This document shows positions 45,588-53,638 of a DNA stretch of 64,000 nucleotides, in pieces. Position 1 is the first letter of the stretch, and each line of letters begins with the position of its first letter. The notes under the pieces were generated by a model that saw only the letters and a program-made list of their open reading frames with translations, did not search any database and was not told the origin of the DNA. Origin of the DNA: Acidobacteriota bacterium (GTDB lineage: Bacteria > Acidobacteriota > Vicinamibacteria > Vicinamibacterales > UBA8438); contig VXRJ01000035.1 in assembly GCA_009838525.1 (NCBI GenBank), positions 341,914 to 405,913 on the forward strand, read 5' to 3'. A program made the position numbers and the translations under genes.

Positions 45588-46286
45588 ATGAGAACCGGCA
45601 TGTCCTACGTGCTGACGGCGCTGCTGCTGGCGGCGCTGGCCGCCGTCGCGTACGGCGCGAGCCGCGTGGAGCGGGGCGTGGCGCGGGCCCAGCAGCGAAT
45701 GGCGACCCTCGACCTCCAGGCGCCGGCCTCCGCCTACGCCGACCTGCTCGATGATCTGAACGCCGCCGGACCGCTGGCTGGCCTGTTCGGCGCGGCCCGG
45801 GCGGACCTGGAGACGCGCCGCGCTGCCGTCCGCTACTGGCAGGGGGACTATTCGGGCCTTCTGGAAGACTACGCCGGCGGGAACTCGGGCGCGGCGGGCG
45901 CCAACCTGGCGCTCCAGTTCATCGTGGCGAACGCCGCGACGCGCGCCGTCCTCGACACGATCGAGCCGGACTCGGCCGACCGCGACGCGACGCTCGGCGC
46001 CCTCGACGGAGCCATCGACGTCTACCTGGGCGTGCTGCAGCAGAGCCCGGACCACCGGGACGCCGCCTACAACTACGAGTACCTGCTCCGGCTGCGCGCC
46101 GACCTCGCGTCGGGAGCGGAGATCCCGATGACGCCGAACAACCCGCATGGCCGGGAAGGGGAGGCGCCGGAAGATACGGAGATGGAGGAGATCCAGATCT
46201 ACGTCCCGGTGCAGCAGGACGTCGACCCGGAGATAGACGAATCGCCGACCCTCGGCGCGGGCCAGCGGATCCGCCGGCGCGGGTAG
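45588..46286 (+). CDS. MxaK-position membrane protein with helical repeats
   Basis: 232 residues. A membrane segment at about 6-24 (YVLTALLLAALAAVAYGAS) is followed by an alpha-helical region resembling TPRs (Y..LLDDLNAAG, YLGVLQQSPDHRDAAYNYEYLL). An acidic, low-complexity C-terminal part carries EGEAPEDTEMEE. In the mxaRSACKL order the gene between the two VWA genes is mxaK, whose product is also a small membrane-anchored protein. Similarity beyond layout cannot be judged here. Confidence 0.7.
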   Translation: MRTGMSYVLTALLLAALAAVAYGASRVERGVARAQQRMATLDLQAPASAYADLLDDLNAAGPLAGLFGAARADLETRRAAVRYWQGDYSGLLEDYAGGNSGAAGANLALQFIVANAATRAVLDTIEPDSADRDATLGALDGAIDVYLGVLQQSPDHRDAAYNYEYLLRLRADLASGAEIPMTPNNPHGREGEAPEDTEMEEIQIYVPVQQDVDPEIDESPTLGAGQRIRRRG

Positions 46287-46347
46287 GCGCAACTGGGAGC
46301 GGAGTGGGGAGGCCAGGGGGCCGAAGCCCGGGAGCGAGCCGCGAGCG

Positions 46348-47424
46348 ATGCAGGAACTGGAGTTCGGTCAGCCCGCGTTCCTCTGGCTGCTGATTGCCCC
46401 GGCCGTGCTGGCCCTGCTCTGGGTGCGCCTCTTCCTGCGGCGCCGCCGCGACATCCGGCGGATGCGCGAGGGGCGCGCCCTGCCGGTGGTGGAACGCCAT
46501 GCGGCGGGGCGCGGCCTCTGGTTCTGGCTGGCCCTCGTCGGCGCCTCGGCCTGCGTCATCGCGGCGCTCGCCCGGCCCCAGGCGCTCGTCGCCGTGACCG
46601 AGAGCGCGGGCGTCGACTTCGTCGTCCTGCTGGACGGCTCCACGTCGATGCGGGTCACCGACGTGGCGCCCGACCGGTGGCAAAGGTCGGTCACCTGGCT
46701 CCGCACCTTTGCGGAAGTCCTGGGATGGCGCCAGGAGCGGGTGGCGCTGGCCCTCTTCGCCCACCGTGCGGCGCCCCAGGTCCGGCTCACGTCGGATCCC
46801 AACGCACTCTTCTTCTTCCTCGATCACCTCTCGGACGAGCCGCCGTTTCGGTTGCGCGACGACACCAGTTGGGATACCAACATCGAGGACGGCATCGCCT
46901 GGGCCGTCAAGATGATCGACAAGGACGAGGAGCTGTACGGCACGCGGCTCGGTGCGCGCGCCCTGGTGGTGCTTTCCGACGGGCAGTCGTGGACCGGGGA
47001 AGTGGAACGCGCCATCCGGGTGGCGCAGGAGCGGAACATCCGGATCTTCGTGATCGGCGTGGGGACCGACGCGGGCGGGTTCATTCCGCAACTGCCGGCC
47101 GGACGCTACGAGGAGCCGGAGCCGCCGATCCACTCGGTCCTGGACCGGCAGTCCCTCCGCGCGATCGCGCAGGCCGGGGGTGGCGCCTACTTCGAACTCG
47201 GTTCCGAGGCGGACCACGTCGTGGCGCTCCGGATCATCCGTGACGTCCAGCGATCGGCGAGCGGCTCGCTGGAGCGGCGCGAGGCGTTTACCGACCTCTA
47301 CTGGCCGTTCCTTCTGGCCGCTGCCCTCCTCTTCGGCGCCGGCGCCCTGCTCGTCACGGACCGAATCCAGCTCTGGTGGCAGCTCGCCGCCGCCGGTCTT
47401 CTGCTGCTGGCGCTCGTGCCCTGA
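46348..47424 (+). CDS. Membrane VWA-domain protein, MxaL/BatB-like
   Basis: 358 residues. Two N-terminal membrane segments (about 9-30 and 57-75) precede a VWA domain with the intact MIDAS motif D96-G-S-T-S100 (VVLLDGSTSM). VVLSDGQSW and VIGVGTDAGG follow. One or two membrane segments form the C-terminus (about 309-325 and 337-356). It is the last gene of the mxa-like operon and is followed by a hairpin repeat that probably ends the transcript. In methylotrophs mxaL takes part in calcium delivery to methanol dehydrogenase. Confidence 0.86.
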   Translation: MQELEFGQPAFLWLLIAPAVLALLWVRLFLRRRRDIRRMREGRALPVVERHAAGRGLWFWLALVGASACVIAALARPQALVAVTESAGVDFVVLLDGSTSMRVTDVAPDRWQRSVTWLRTFAEVLGWRQERVALALFAHRAAPQVRLTSDPNALFFFLDHLSDEPPFRLRDDTSWDTNIEDGIAWAVKMIDKDEELYGTRLGARALVVLSDGQSWTGEVERAIRVAQERNIRIFVIGVGTDAGGFIPQLPAGRYEEPEPPIHSVLDRQSLRAIAQAGGGAYFELGSEADHVVALRIIRDVQRSASGSLERREAFTDLYWPFLLAAALLFGAGALLVTDRIQLWWQLAAAGLLLLALVP

Positions 47425-47435
47425 CGGAGCGCCGG

Positions 47436-47532
47436 CCTGGCGCACCCCGCCGGGTTCGTCGGTTCGGCGCGCCGGCCTGGTTGCACCCGACTTGGCGTGT
47501 CGGCCTGGTGCGCCGGCCTCCAGGCCGGCACA
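47436..47532. repeat. Double-hairpin repeat, degenerate cluster with one intact hairpin
   Basis: The intact hairpin unit at 47507-47530 runs from GGTGCGCCGGCC to GGCCGGCA. Degenerate GCGCCGGCCTGG units precede it. The second hairpin and the linker are not recognisable. The gap is between convergent genes. Confidence 0.65.
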
Positions 47533-47547
47533 CGCGCGACCCTGCGC

Positions 47548-49119
47548 CTACCGCAACGCGCTCCGCGCCGCTGCCGCCACCGCGTCCACCCCACCCGACG
47601 CGTCGAGCCGGACCCACGACGCCGGTCGCGCGACCCGTTGCGCCTGCCGGGCCGCTACGTCCGCCGTCGCTTCCGACGCATCGCGGCGACGCCCGGCGAG
47701 GCGGCGCGCGAGCGTCTCGAGCGGCGCGTCGAGCCAGAGGCCGGTGAATGGCACACCCGCGTCCCGCGCGACCGCCTCGATCGCGCCGCTCGTTTTCGGA
47801 TCGGGCCAGACCGCGTCGACGATCACGCCATGCCCGGCGTCGATGATCGCGCGGGCCCGGTCGAGCAGCGTGGCGTACACGCGCTGGTTGGCCTCTGTCG
47901 TATAGCCTTCCGGGCCGAGAGGACGCTCGGGCGGAACGCCGAACAGGCGCTTTCGCTCGATGTCGCTCCGAAGGACGACGGCACCCGGTGCGGGCCCGAC
48001 CCCGGGAGCGAGACGCCGCGCGAGCGTTGTCTTGCCGCTGCCGGAGATGCCGCCAATCGCCAAAACCCGCGGGGCGCCCGGTTCCATCACCGAAAGCGCC
48101 AGCTCGAGGTACGACCGTGCAGCGTCCCGCAACCCCGCGGCGTTTGCGGAGTCCGTCTGGAGCGTCGCCGCCGTAGCGCAGATCTTTGCCCGCACGGCGG
48201 CGCGCACCGACAGGAAGAGCGGCAGCAGCGTGATGCCGTCGATGTCGCCGGTCCGGTCGAGGTAGCGGTTCAGCACGGCGTTCGCATGCGCGCCGAGGCC
48301 GCGGTCAAGGAGGTCCATCACCAGGAACGCGCCGTCGTACCAGGTGTCGATGCAGGAAAACGCGTCGTCGAACTCGATGCAGTCGAAGATGGTCGTCTCG
48401 CCGTCGACGAGGCAGATGTTGCGCAGATGCAGGTCCCCGTGGCAGTGGCGGACAAAGCCATCGGCGCGTCGGGCGTCGAGCCGGGCTCCCAACCGATCCA
48501 GCAGCGTGAGGCTCGACTCCGCCAGCCGCGTGCATGCCGCGCCGTCGAGAGCGCCGGCGCCGTAAGCCGCCAGGCCGTCGCGATTGCCTTCGATCACGCG
48601 GCGCATTGCCCCTGCGCCCCCGTGATCCCGCCGTGGCGTGGCCGTCTCGTGCAACCGGGCCATGGCATCGGCCAGGGGCGCCATCAAGGCCAGATCGAGC
48701 GCGCCGCGTTCGGCCAGCCGGTCGAACTGGGTCGCCGGATCGAACTGGCGCATCTCAAGCAGGTAGTCGACGGCGCGGCCCGTGCCGCTGTCGATCCGGT
48801 ATGCGCCGTCGGGCGTCTGGCGCACGGCGCGCACGGCGCGGTAGATGGACGGGGCGGTCCGCCGGTTCAGGCGCAGCTCTTCCAGCAGGTAGTGCCGGCG
48901 CCGCGCCGGGGTGGAGTAGTCGAAATAGTCGTACCGGACGGCCCGCTTCAGCTTCCAGGCGCGCTGTCCGGCCAGAAAGACGACCGAGGCGTGGGTCTCG
49001 ACCCGTTCGACCGCTTTGCGGGCGTCGAGCCCGTGCGCGGCAGGGGATGAGAGCCAGGCGATCAGGGGGCGCTGGGACTCTGGGCCGTTATCCGGTTTCG
49101 TATTAATTATTTGGGCCAT
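47548..49119 (-). CDS. APH-like kinase / P-loop kinase fusion
   Basis: 523 residues. The N-terminal half (about 1-340) resembles aminoglycoside phosphotransferase-like kinases: a nucleotide-binding lysine in WKLKRAV, the catalytic loop HGDLHLRN at 227-234, and a DFG-like IFDCIEFDD. The C-terminal half (about 350-523) is a P-loop ATPase of the gluconate-kinase-like type, with GGISGSGKT at 356-364 and R-S-D-I-E-R-K after it. This fused architecture (COG2187 plus COG0645) is known but of unknown substrate. It starts in an A/T-rich stretch next to a divergent promoter. Confidence 0.9.
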   Translation of the reverse strand: MAQIINTKPDNGPESQRPLIAWLSSPAAHGLDARKAVERVETHASVVFLAGQRAWKLKRAVRYDYFDYSTPARRRHYLLEELRLNRRTAPSIYRAVRAVRQTPDGAYRIDSGTGRAVDYLLEMRQFDPATQFDRLAERGALDLALMAPLADAMARLHETATPRRDHGGAGAMRRVIEGNRDGLAAYGAGALDGAACTRLAESSLTLLDRLGARLDARRADGFVRHCHGDLHLRNICLVDGETTIFDCIEFDDAFSCIDTWYDGAFLVMDLLDRGLGAHANAVLNRYLDRTGDIDGITLLPLFLSVRAAVRAKICATAATLQTDSANAAGLRDAARSYLELALSVMEPGAPRVLAIGGISGSGKTTLARRLAPGVGPAPGAVVLRSDIERKRLFGVPPERPLGPEGYTTEANQRVYATLLDRARAIIDAGHGVIVDAVWPDPKTSGAIEAVARDAGVPFTGLWLDAPLETLARRLAGRRRDASEATADVAARQAQRVARPASWVRLDASGGVDAVAAAARSALR

Positions 49120-49269
49120 TTATATCAATAAGGCCTTTGACGCCACCCGCTTCATATTAAGTGCACGTGGTAGTTAGTTTAATACTATTGGTCTATTGAC
49201 TGAAATACTCGCCGGGTGTAGAAGTCGGGCGATTGGCGGTTACTCGTCAGGCAAAAGAGGAGGTCTGCC
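49120..49269. promoter_or_regulatory. A/T-rich divergent promoter region
   Basis: This 150-base gap is much richer in A and T than its surroundings. On the plus strand TTGACT (49196-49201) and TAGAAG (49219-49224) are 17 bases apart, giving a good sigma-70-type promoter for the gene at 49270. On the minus strand TTAAAC and TAATAT are 17 bases apart ahead of the gene starting at 49119. Overlapping palindromes GTGCAC (49161-49166) and CACGTG (49164-49169) sit between the two promoters and may bind a regulator. Confidence 0.5.
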
Positions 49270-50412
49270 ATGAGGCGACGATTGTGGTCGTTCGGCGTGG
49301 CGGCGACGCTTGCCCTCGGGTTCGGGGTGTTCCAGATGGCCGAAGTTCCGGTCGAGGGGCAGTCCGAAACCACCGCGTGGGGCCACCCGAACCTCGAGGG
49401 GATCTGGCTCGACGTGTACGACACGCCGTTCGAGCGTGACTCGGCGCTTGGCGATCGCGAGTTCGCCACGGACGAGGAGCGGCAGACTCGCGATGAGGCG
49501 CGCATGGTCAATCCCGGGCGCAACGAACGTTCGAATGCCGCGGCTCGTGACGTGGCTGGCGCCTACAACGCCGTCTTTACCTCGGCGAGACCGGCCGGGC
49601 CGCGCACCTCGCTCGTCGTCGACCCGCCCAACGGACGGATTCCCCCGCTGACGGTCGAAGCGGAACAATGGGCCGAGGTGCAGCGCGAATGGCGCCTCAT
49701 GCTGCTGCAGAACACCGAGACGTGCGAAAAGAACGCCCCCGGCTGCCGTGGCGGAACCTACGGCCTGCCGTCGCCGCGCCGTTTCGACGTCACGCCGTTC
49801 TACAACACCTCGCGCATGAACCGGCACTTTGGTCCGGAAGATCAGAGCCTGGGCGATCGGTGCATGCGAGGAACGACTCCGGACACCAGGGGACATCGTC
49901 GGATCGTGCAGGGTGAGGATTCGATCGCGATCGGCATCGACACCGGGCAGGGCCAGGGATACCAGCGCATCGTCAATCTGGGCGGCGAGCATCCCCCGAG
50001 CCACGTTCGTCTCCGGCACGGTGACTCGCGCGGTCACTGGGAGGGCGAGACCCTCGTCATCGAGACTACGAATTTCTCGCCCAAGTTTCCGTTCCGGGGC
50101 TCGACCGAGAACCTCAGGCTGACCGAACGGTACACGCGGGTGGATGCGGACACGCTGGAGTACGAGGCGACGATCGAGGACCCGGCGGTGTGGACCGCCC
50201 CCTGGACGATTCGGCAGGAGCTGAAACGCCAGGACGATCAGCAGAATCGGATCTACTACGAGCCGCGCTGCCACGAGGGAAACTACGGTCTCCCGGCGCT
50301 GCTGATCGGGGCGAGGATGGACGACCAGCGGTTCGAGGAAGGGACGGGGCCGGATCCTTTCTCGCTGGACACGGCGACGTGCGTGAGCGGTCTGGCCGAC
50401 GAGGGGCTGTGA
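49270..50412 (+). CDS. Secreted protein of a repeated acidobacterial family, member 1
   Basis: 380 residues from an ATG with AGGAGG upstream. A signal peptide (WSFGVAATLALGFGVFQMA) is followed by a globular beta-rich domain. Shared family motifs are GIWLDVYD near the start, SLVVDPPNGR, HWEGETLVIETTNF, and ERYTRVDADTLEYEATIEDP with W.APWT near the end. The last part has CHEGNYG. No enzyme family is recognised. Two paralogues follow in the same region (50415 and 53639) with DUF6152 between them. It probably acts in the periplasm or outside. Confidence 0.85.
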   Translation: MRRRLWSFGVAATLALGFGVFQMAEVPVEGQSETTAWGHPNLEGIWLDVYDTPFERDSALGDREFATDEERQTRDEARMVNPGRNERSNAAARDVAGAYNAVFTSARPAGPRTSLVVDPPNGRIPPLTVEAEQWAEVQREWRLMLLQNTETCEKNAPGCRGGTYGLPSPRRFDVTPFYNTSRMNRHFGPEDQSLGDRCMRGTTPDTRGHRRIVQGEDSIAIGIDTGQGQGYQRIVNLGGEHPPSHVRLRHGDSRGHWEGETLVIETTNFSPKFPFRGSTENLRLTERYTRVDADTLEYEATIEDPAVWTAPWTIRQELKRQDDQQNRIYYEPRCHEGNYGLPALLIGARMDDQRFEEGTGPDPFSLDTATCVSGLADEGL

Positions 50413-50414
50413 TC

Positions 50415-51395
50415 ATGCTGAGAAATCTCAACGGTCCGACGGTTCTCACCGCAATGGGCGCGGCCGTGATCGGCGCCGCCGTCGCCGTCATGGTGACCGG
50501 CACCGCGACGCCGGCTCAGCAACCGACGGCTGCGCGTCCGGTTCAGACGCCGGATGGCCGGCCCAACTTCAACGGGGTGTGGCAGGCGCTGAACGAGGCG
50601 CACTGGGATCTCCAGGCGCACGAGGCGCTCCCGGCCTGGGTGACCCAGGAGGGGGTGTATCCCTATGAATACGCCAGAGTGCCGGCGGCGCCGGTCGTCG
50701 CGCTCGGGGCGGCGGCCGGGGTGCCCGGCTCGATGGGCGTCGTCGAGGGCGACGGGACGATCCCGTATACGGCGGAGGCGCTGGCGATCAAGCAGGAGAA
50801 CCGGGACAACTGGATCGACCGGGACCCCGAGTTGAAGTGCTATCTGCCCGGTACGCCGCGCGCCATGTACATGCCCTATCCCTTCCAGATCGTGCAGAGC
50901 ACGGACAAGATCCACATGACGTTCGCTTTCTCGAACGCGGCACGGGTCATCCACCTCGACGAAGTGGCGCGACCTCCCGACTACACGTACATGGGGCATT
51001 CGGTCGGCCGATGGGACGGCGACACGCTGGTCGTCAATGTCGATTACTTCAATGGGAAGAACTGGCTGGATCGGGCCGGCAACCATCACAGCGAGGCGCT
51101 CGAGCTGGAAGAGCGCTACACGCCGCTGTCACCGGACGCCCTCTGGTACGAGGTGACGCTGACCGACCCGAATACGTACACGGAGCCCTGGACGATCGGC
51201 ATGCCGTTGTATCGCCGCCTGGAGCCGAATGCCACGGTCCTGGACTATCCCTGCATCGAGTTCTCCGAAGAGTTCATGTACGGGCACGTACGCCGCGATC
51301 AACTGGTCAGGCGGTGGGAAGGCGAGACGATCATTGTCGACATCACCCGCAAGGTGCCGGAGGGCGATGCGTTCCATGACTGGTATCGGCGATAG
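50415..51395 (+). CDS. Secreted protein of a repeated acidobacterial family, member 2
   Basis: 326 residues from the ATG 2 bases after the previous stop. A hydrophobic N-terminus (VLTAMGAAVIGAAVAVMVTG) is followed by the family motifs: GRPNFNGVWQAL, GRWDGDTLVVNVDYF, LEERYTPLSPDALWYEVTLTDP and TEPWTIG. It lacks the Pro-Asn-Gly stretch of member 1 and is shorter. It is the second gene of an operon with DUF6152 following after 12 bases. The function is unknown. Confidence 0.85.
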   Translation: MLRNLNGPTVLTAMGAAVIGAAVAVMVTGTATPAQQPTAARPVQTPDGRPNFNGVWQALNEAHWDLQAHEALPAWVTQEGVYPYEYARVPAAPVVALGAAAGVPGSMGVVEGDGTIPYTAEALAIKQENRDNWIDRDPELKCYLPGTPRAMYMPYPFQIVQSTDKIHMTFAFSNAARVIHLDEVARPPDYTYMGHSVGRWDGDTLVVNVDYFNGKNWLDRAGNHHSEALELEERYTPLSPDALWYEVTLTDPNTYTEPWTIGMPLYRRLEPNATVLDYPCIEFSEEFMYGHVRRDQLVRRWEGETIIVDITRKVPEGDAFHDWYRR

Positions 51396-51407
51396 GAGGC
51401 CAAGGCA

Positions 51408-51869
51408 ATGACAGCGAGACAGGCGATCGGAGTCGCGGCGGCGGTCGGAGTCGTTTCTCTCTTGCTGGCGGGCGCCACGGCGCCGGTCACCGCGCATCAC
51501 GCGTTCGCCGCCGAGTTCGACGCGAACCTGCCCGTGGAGTTCGACGGGACGGTTACCCGGGTCGAGTGGGTGAACCCGCACGTGTGGATTCACATGGACG
51601 TCAGGCTGGAGGACGGCACGATCGAGGAGTGGGCGTTCGAGGGGGGGACCCCGAACGTGCTGTTCCGGCGCGGCTTCACCCGGGAATCGCTCCTTCCCGG
51701 CACCGAGGTGCACGTCGACGGGTATCAGGCGAAGGACGGAACCAATCGCGCCAACGGCCGCGACATCACGTTCGCGGACGGGACCAAGCTGTTCCTGGGC
51801 TCGTCCGGCACCGGCGCGCCGTATGAGCTGGCCCGACCCGGCGTCGACACGGTGGATCCGGGCCGCTAG
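51408..51869 (+). CDS. DUF6152 family secreted protein
   Basis: 153 residues from an ATG with TAGGAGG upstream. A signal peptide (IGVAAAVGVVSLLLAGATAPVTA) is followed at once by AHHAFAAEFD. The usual DUF6152 elements follow: FDGTVTRVEWVNPHVWIHMDV, and later TFADGTKLFLG. These proteins probably bind a metal or small ligand in the periplasm; the histidines near the start are candidates. It is third in the operon of secreted paralogues. The biological role is not known. Confidence 0.87.
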   Translation: MTARQAIGVAAAVGVVSLLLAGATAPVTAHHAFAAEFDANLPVEFDGTVTRVEWVNPHVWIHMDVRLEDGTIEEWAFEGGTPNVLFRRGFTRESLLPGTEVHVDGYQAKDGTNRANGRDITFADGTKLFLGSSGTGAPYELARPGVDTVDPGR

Positions 51870-51949
51870 CAGCCCGTGGTGAAACCCCCGCTACATTCGA
51901 GCGGCGATGCATCCCGGCTGAACGGCGTTGCTCCTCGGTCGCGGCGTCG

Positions 51950-53521
51950 ATGACACTCACGCCCGCGGCGGCCCTCGGCCTCGTGGCGGCCGTTGCGGGC
52001 GGCGTCGCCGGGTTCGGCTTCCTTCCCGCCGTCAGACACGATCCGGCGTTTCAGTGGTCGTTCTTCGTTCCGGGCGGGGCTCTGCTGGCCTGGGGCGTCG
52101 TTCTCTTTGCGACCGCGCACCGCCGCGGGCGGGCGTTCACCCTCCAGGTTTCTCTCCGCAGGCAGCACTACGTACAGGCCTGCGCGCAGTTGGCGGTCTT
52201 CGCCTACTGGGGCTGGCACTGGCGCCCGGTCTACGACGCGGCGTTCCTCATTGCCGCGCAACTGGTGTTTGCGTATGCCTTCGCCATGCTCCTCAGTTGG
52301 TCGCGGGGCAATTCCTGCACGCTGGGGTTCGGGCCGGTTCCGGTCATCTTCAGCATCAATCTGTTCCTGTGGTTCCGGGACGAGTGGTTCTACCTGCAAT
52401 TCGTGCTGGTGGCGCTCGGCTTCCTGGCCAAGGAGTTCATTCGCTGGAACAAGAACGGGCGCCGCGTCCATATCTTCAATCCCTCGTCGTTTCCGCTGGC
52501 CGTCTTCTCGCTCGGCCTGATCCTCACGGGGACGAGCGATCTGACCTGGGGGCAGGACATCGCGGTTTCGCAGTTCTATCCGCCGCACATCTACTTCGTG
52601 CTGTTCCTCGTCGCGCTCCCGGGGCAGTACCTGTTCGGCGTGGCGTCGATGACGATGCCGGCCGTCGCCGCCTCCTATCTGTTCGGCCTGCTCTACTTCG
52701 CGTCGACCGGCGTCTATTTCTTCTACGACTCGTACATCCCGATCGCCGTGTTCCTCGGGATGCATCTCCTGTTCACCGACCCCTCCACCGCGCCGCGCAC
52801 CGAGTTGGGCCGGGTCTGCTTCGGTGTGCTCTACGGCCTGGGGACCGCCGCCCTGTACGTCTTGCTCGGACGCGCCGGCGTCCCGACGTTCTACGACAAG
52901 CTGCTGCTGGTTCCGGTGCTGAACCTGTCAATCCAGCTTCTCGACCGCGCAGCCCGGTCGCGCTGGCTGGGTGGATTCGATCGCGCGATCCTTGCCCGGT
53001 GGCGTGAGCCGCGCCGGCGGAACCTCGCGTGGATGGCGGCGTGGGCCGGGCTCTTCCTGGTGATGAGCGCCACCCAGGGTGTGGGCGACCGGCATCCCGG
53101 CCAGTGGGCGCCGTTCTGGCAGCAGGCCTGCGCGGAGGGCAGGCCCTACGCCTGTCCGTACCTCGCCGACATGCAGTCGGGGTTCTGCCGCGGCGGGTCG
53201 GCGTGGGCGTGCAACGAGGCGGGTGTCCTGCACGTCGCGCTTGCGCGCTCGGGGGATGACGCCCGGCGCCGGGATCCCCTGGACGCAGCCGAACCGTTCC
53301 GGCGCGGGTGCGAGCTGGGCTTCGAGCCGGCCTGCGGCAACGTCGCGGAACTCATCGCCGGCCGGGGGGCGTTCCGGCGGGCGCCTCCGGGGCTGGACGA
53401 CTTCCCGATCATCCTGCGCGGCACGAAGGGTCCGATCGCCAACCTTTCGCCCGCGTACCTCTACGCGCGCGCCTGCAGCCAGGGGTGGGAAGACGCCTGC
53501 GGCCGAGCCGGAATCGAGTAA
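51950..53521 (+). CDS. Polytopic membrane protein, UnbU/RnfD/NQR2-like, with Cys-rich tail
   Basis: 523 residues with about nine to ten membrane segments in the first 370. A segment HIFNPSSFPLAVFSL near residue 179 resembles the family of NQR2/RnfD proteins and the enediyne-cluster protein UnbU, where a flavin is bound near NPxxF/L. The soluble C-terminus (about 375-523) has spaced Cys-x-Cys-like pairs (ACAEGRPYAC, AWACNEAG, GCELGFEPAC, ACSQGWEDAC) resembling Sel1-type repeats with disulfides. UnbV domains occur in the CRTAC1 proteins elsewhere in the window. Electron transfer through the membrane is the likely role (inference). Confidence 0.75.
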   Translation: MTLTPAAALGLVAAVAGGVAGFGFLPAVRHDPAFQWSFFVPGGALLAWGVVLFATAHRRGRAFTLQVSLRRQHYVQACAQLAVFAYWGWHWRPVYDAAFLIAAQLVFAYAFAMLLSWSRGNSCTLGFGPVPVIFSINLFLWFRDEWFYLQFVLVALGFLAKEFIRWNKNGRRVHIFNPSSFPLAVFSLGLILTGTSDLTWGQDIAVSQFYPPHIYFVLFLVALPGQYLFGVASMTMPAVAASYLFGLLYFASTGVYFFYDSYIPIAVFLGMHLLFTDPSTAPRTELGRVCFGVLYGLGTAALYVLLGRAGVPTFYDKLLLVPVLNLSIQLLDRAARSRWLGGFDRAILARWREPRRRNLAWMAAWAGLFLVMSATQGVGDRHPGQWAPFWQQACAEGRPYACPYLADMQSGFCRGGSAWACNEAGVLHVALARSGDDARRRDPLDAAEPFRRGCELGFEPACGNVAELIAGRGAFRRAPPGLDDFPIILRGTKGPIANLSPAYLYARACSQGWEDACGRAGIE

Positions 53522-53638
53522 TTGCCGCGGAGTGCTCTCGCCGGCTTGCGTCCGGGGGCGCTGCGGCCTATCGTGTCCAGTACCGCAGAGTGCGGCGAGC
53601 AGACTGAGGACGGGACGCGTCCTGTCGGGAGGAAGACG

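Noticed and set aside
42836-45601. 921-codon open frame on the minus strand
   Set aside because: Antisense to three genes of the mxa-like operon, with low-complexity Arg-rich translation. It is a codon-bias shadow.
41062-47424. Methanol dehydrogenase operon
   Set aside because: Only the maturation-like part is present. There is no mxaF, mxaI, mxaG or mxaJ, and the PQQ enzyme is 10 kb away with a different ligand set.
47548-49119. Antibiotic-resistance aminoglycoside phosphotransferase
   Set aside because: The N-terminal half has the kinase fold, but the fusion with a P-loop kinase marks a separate conserved family with no known resistance role. No mobile context is present.
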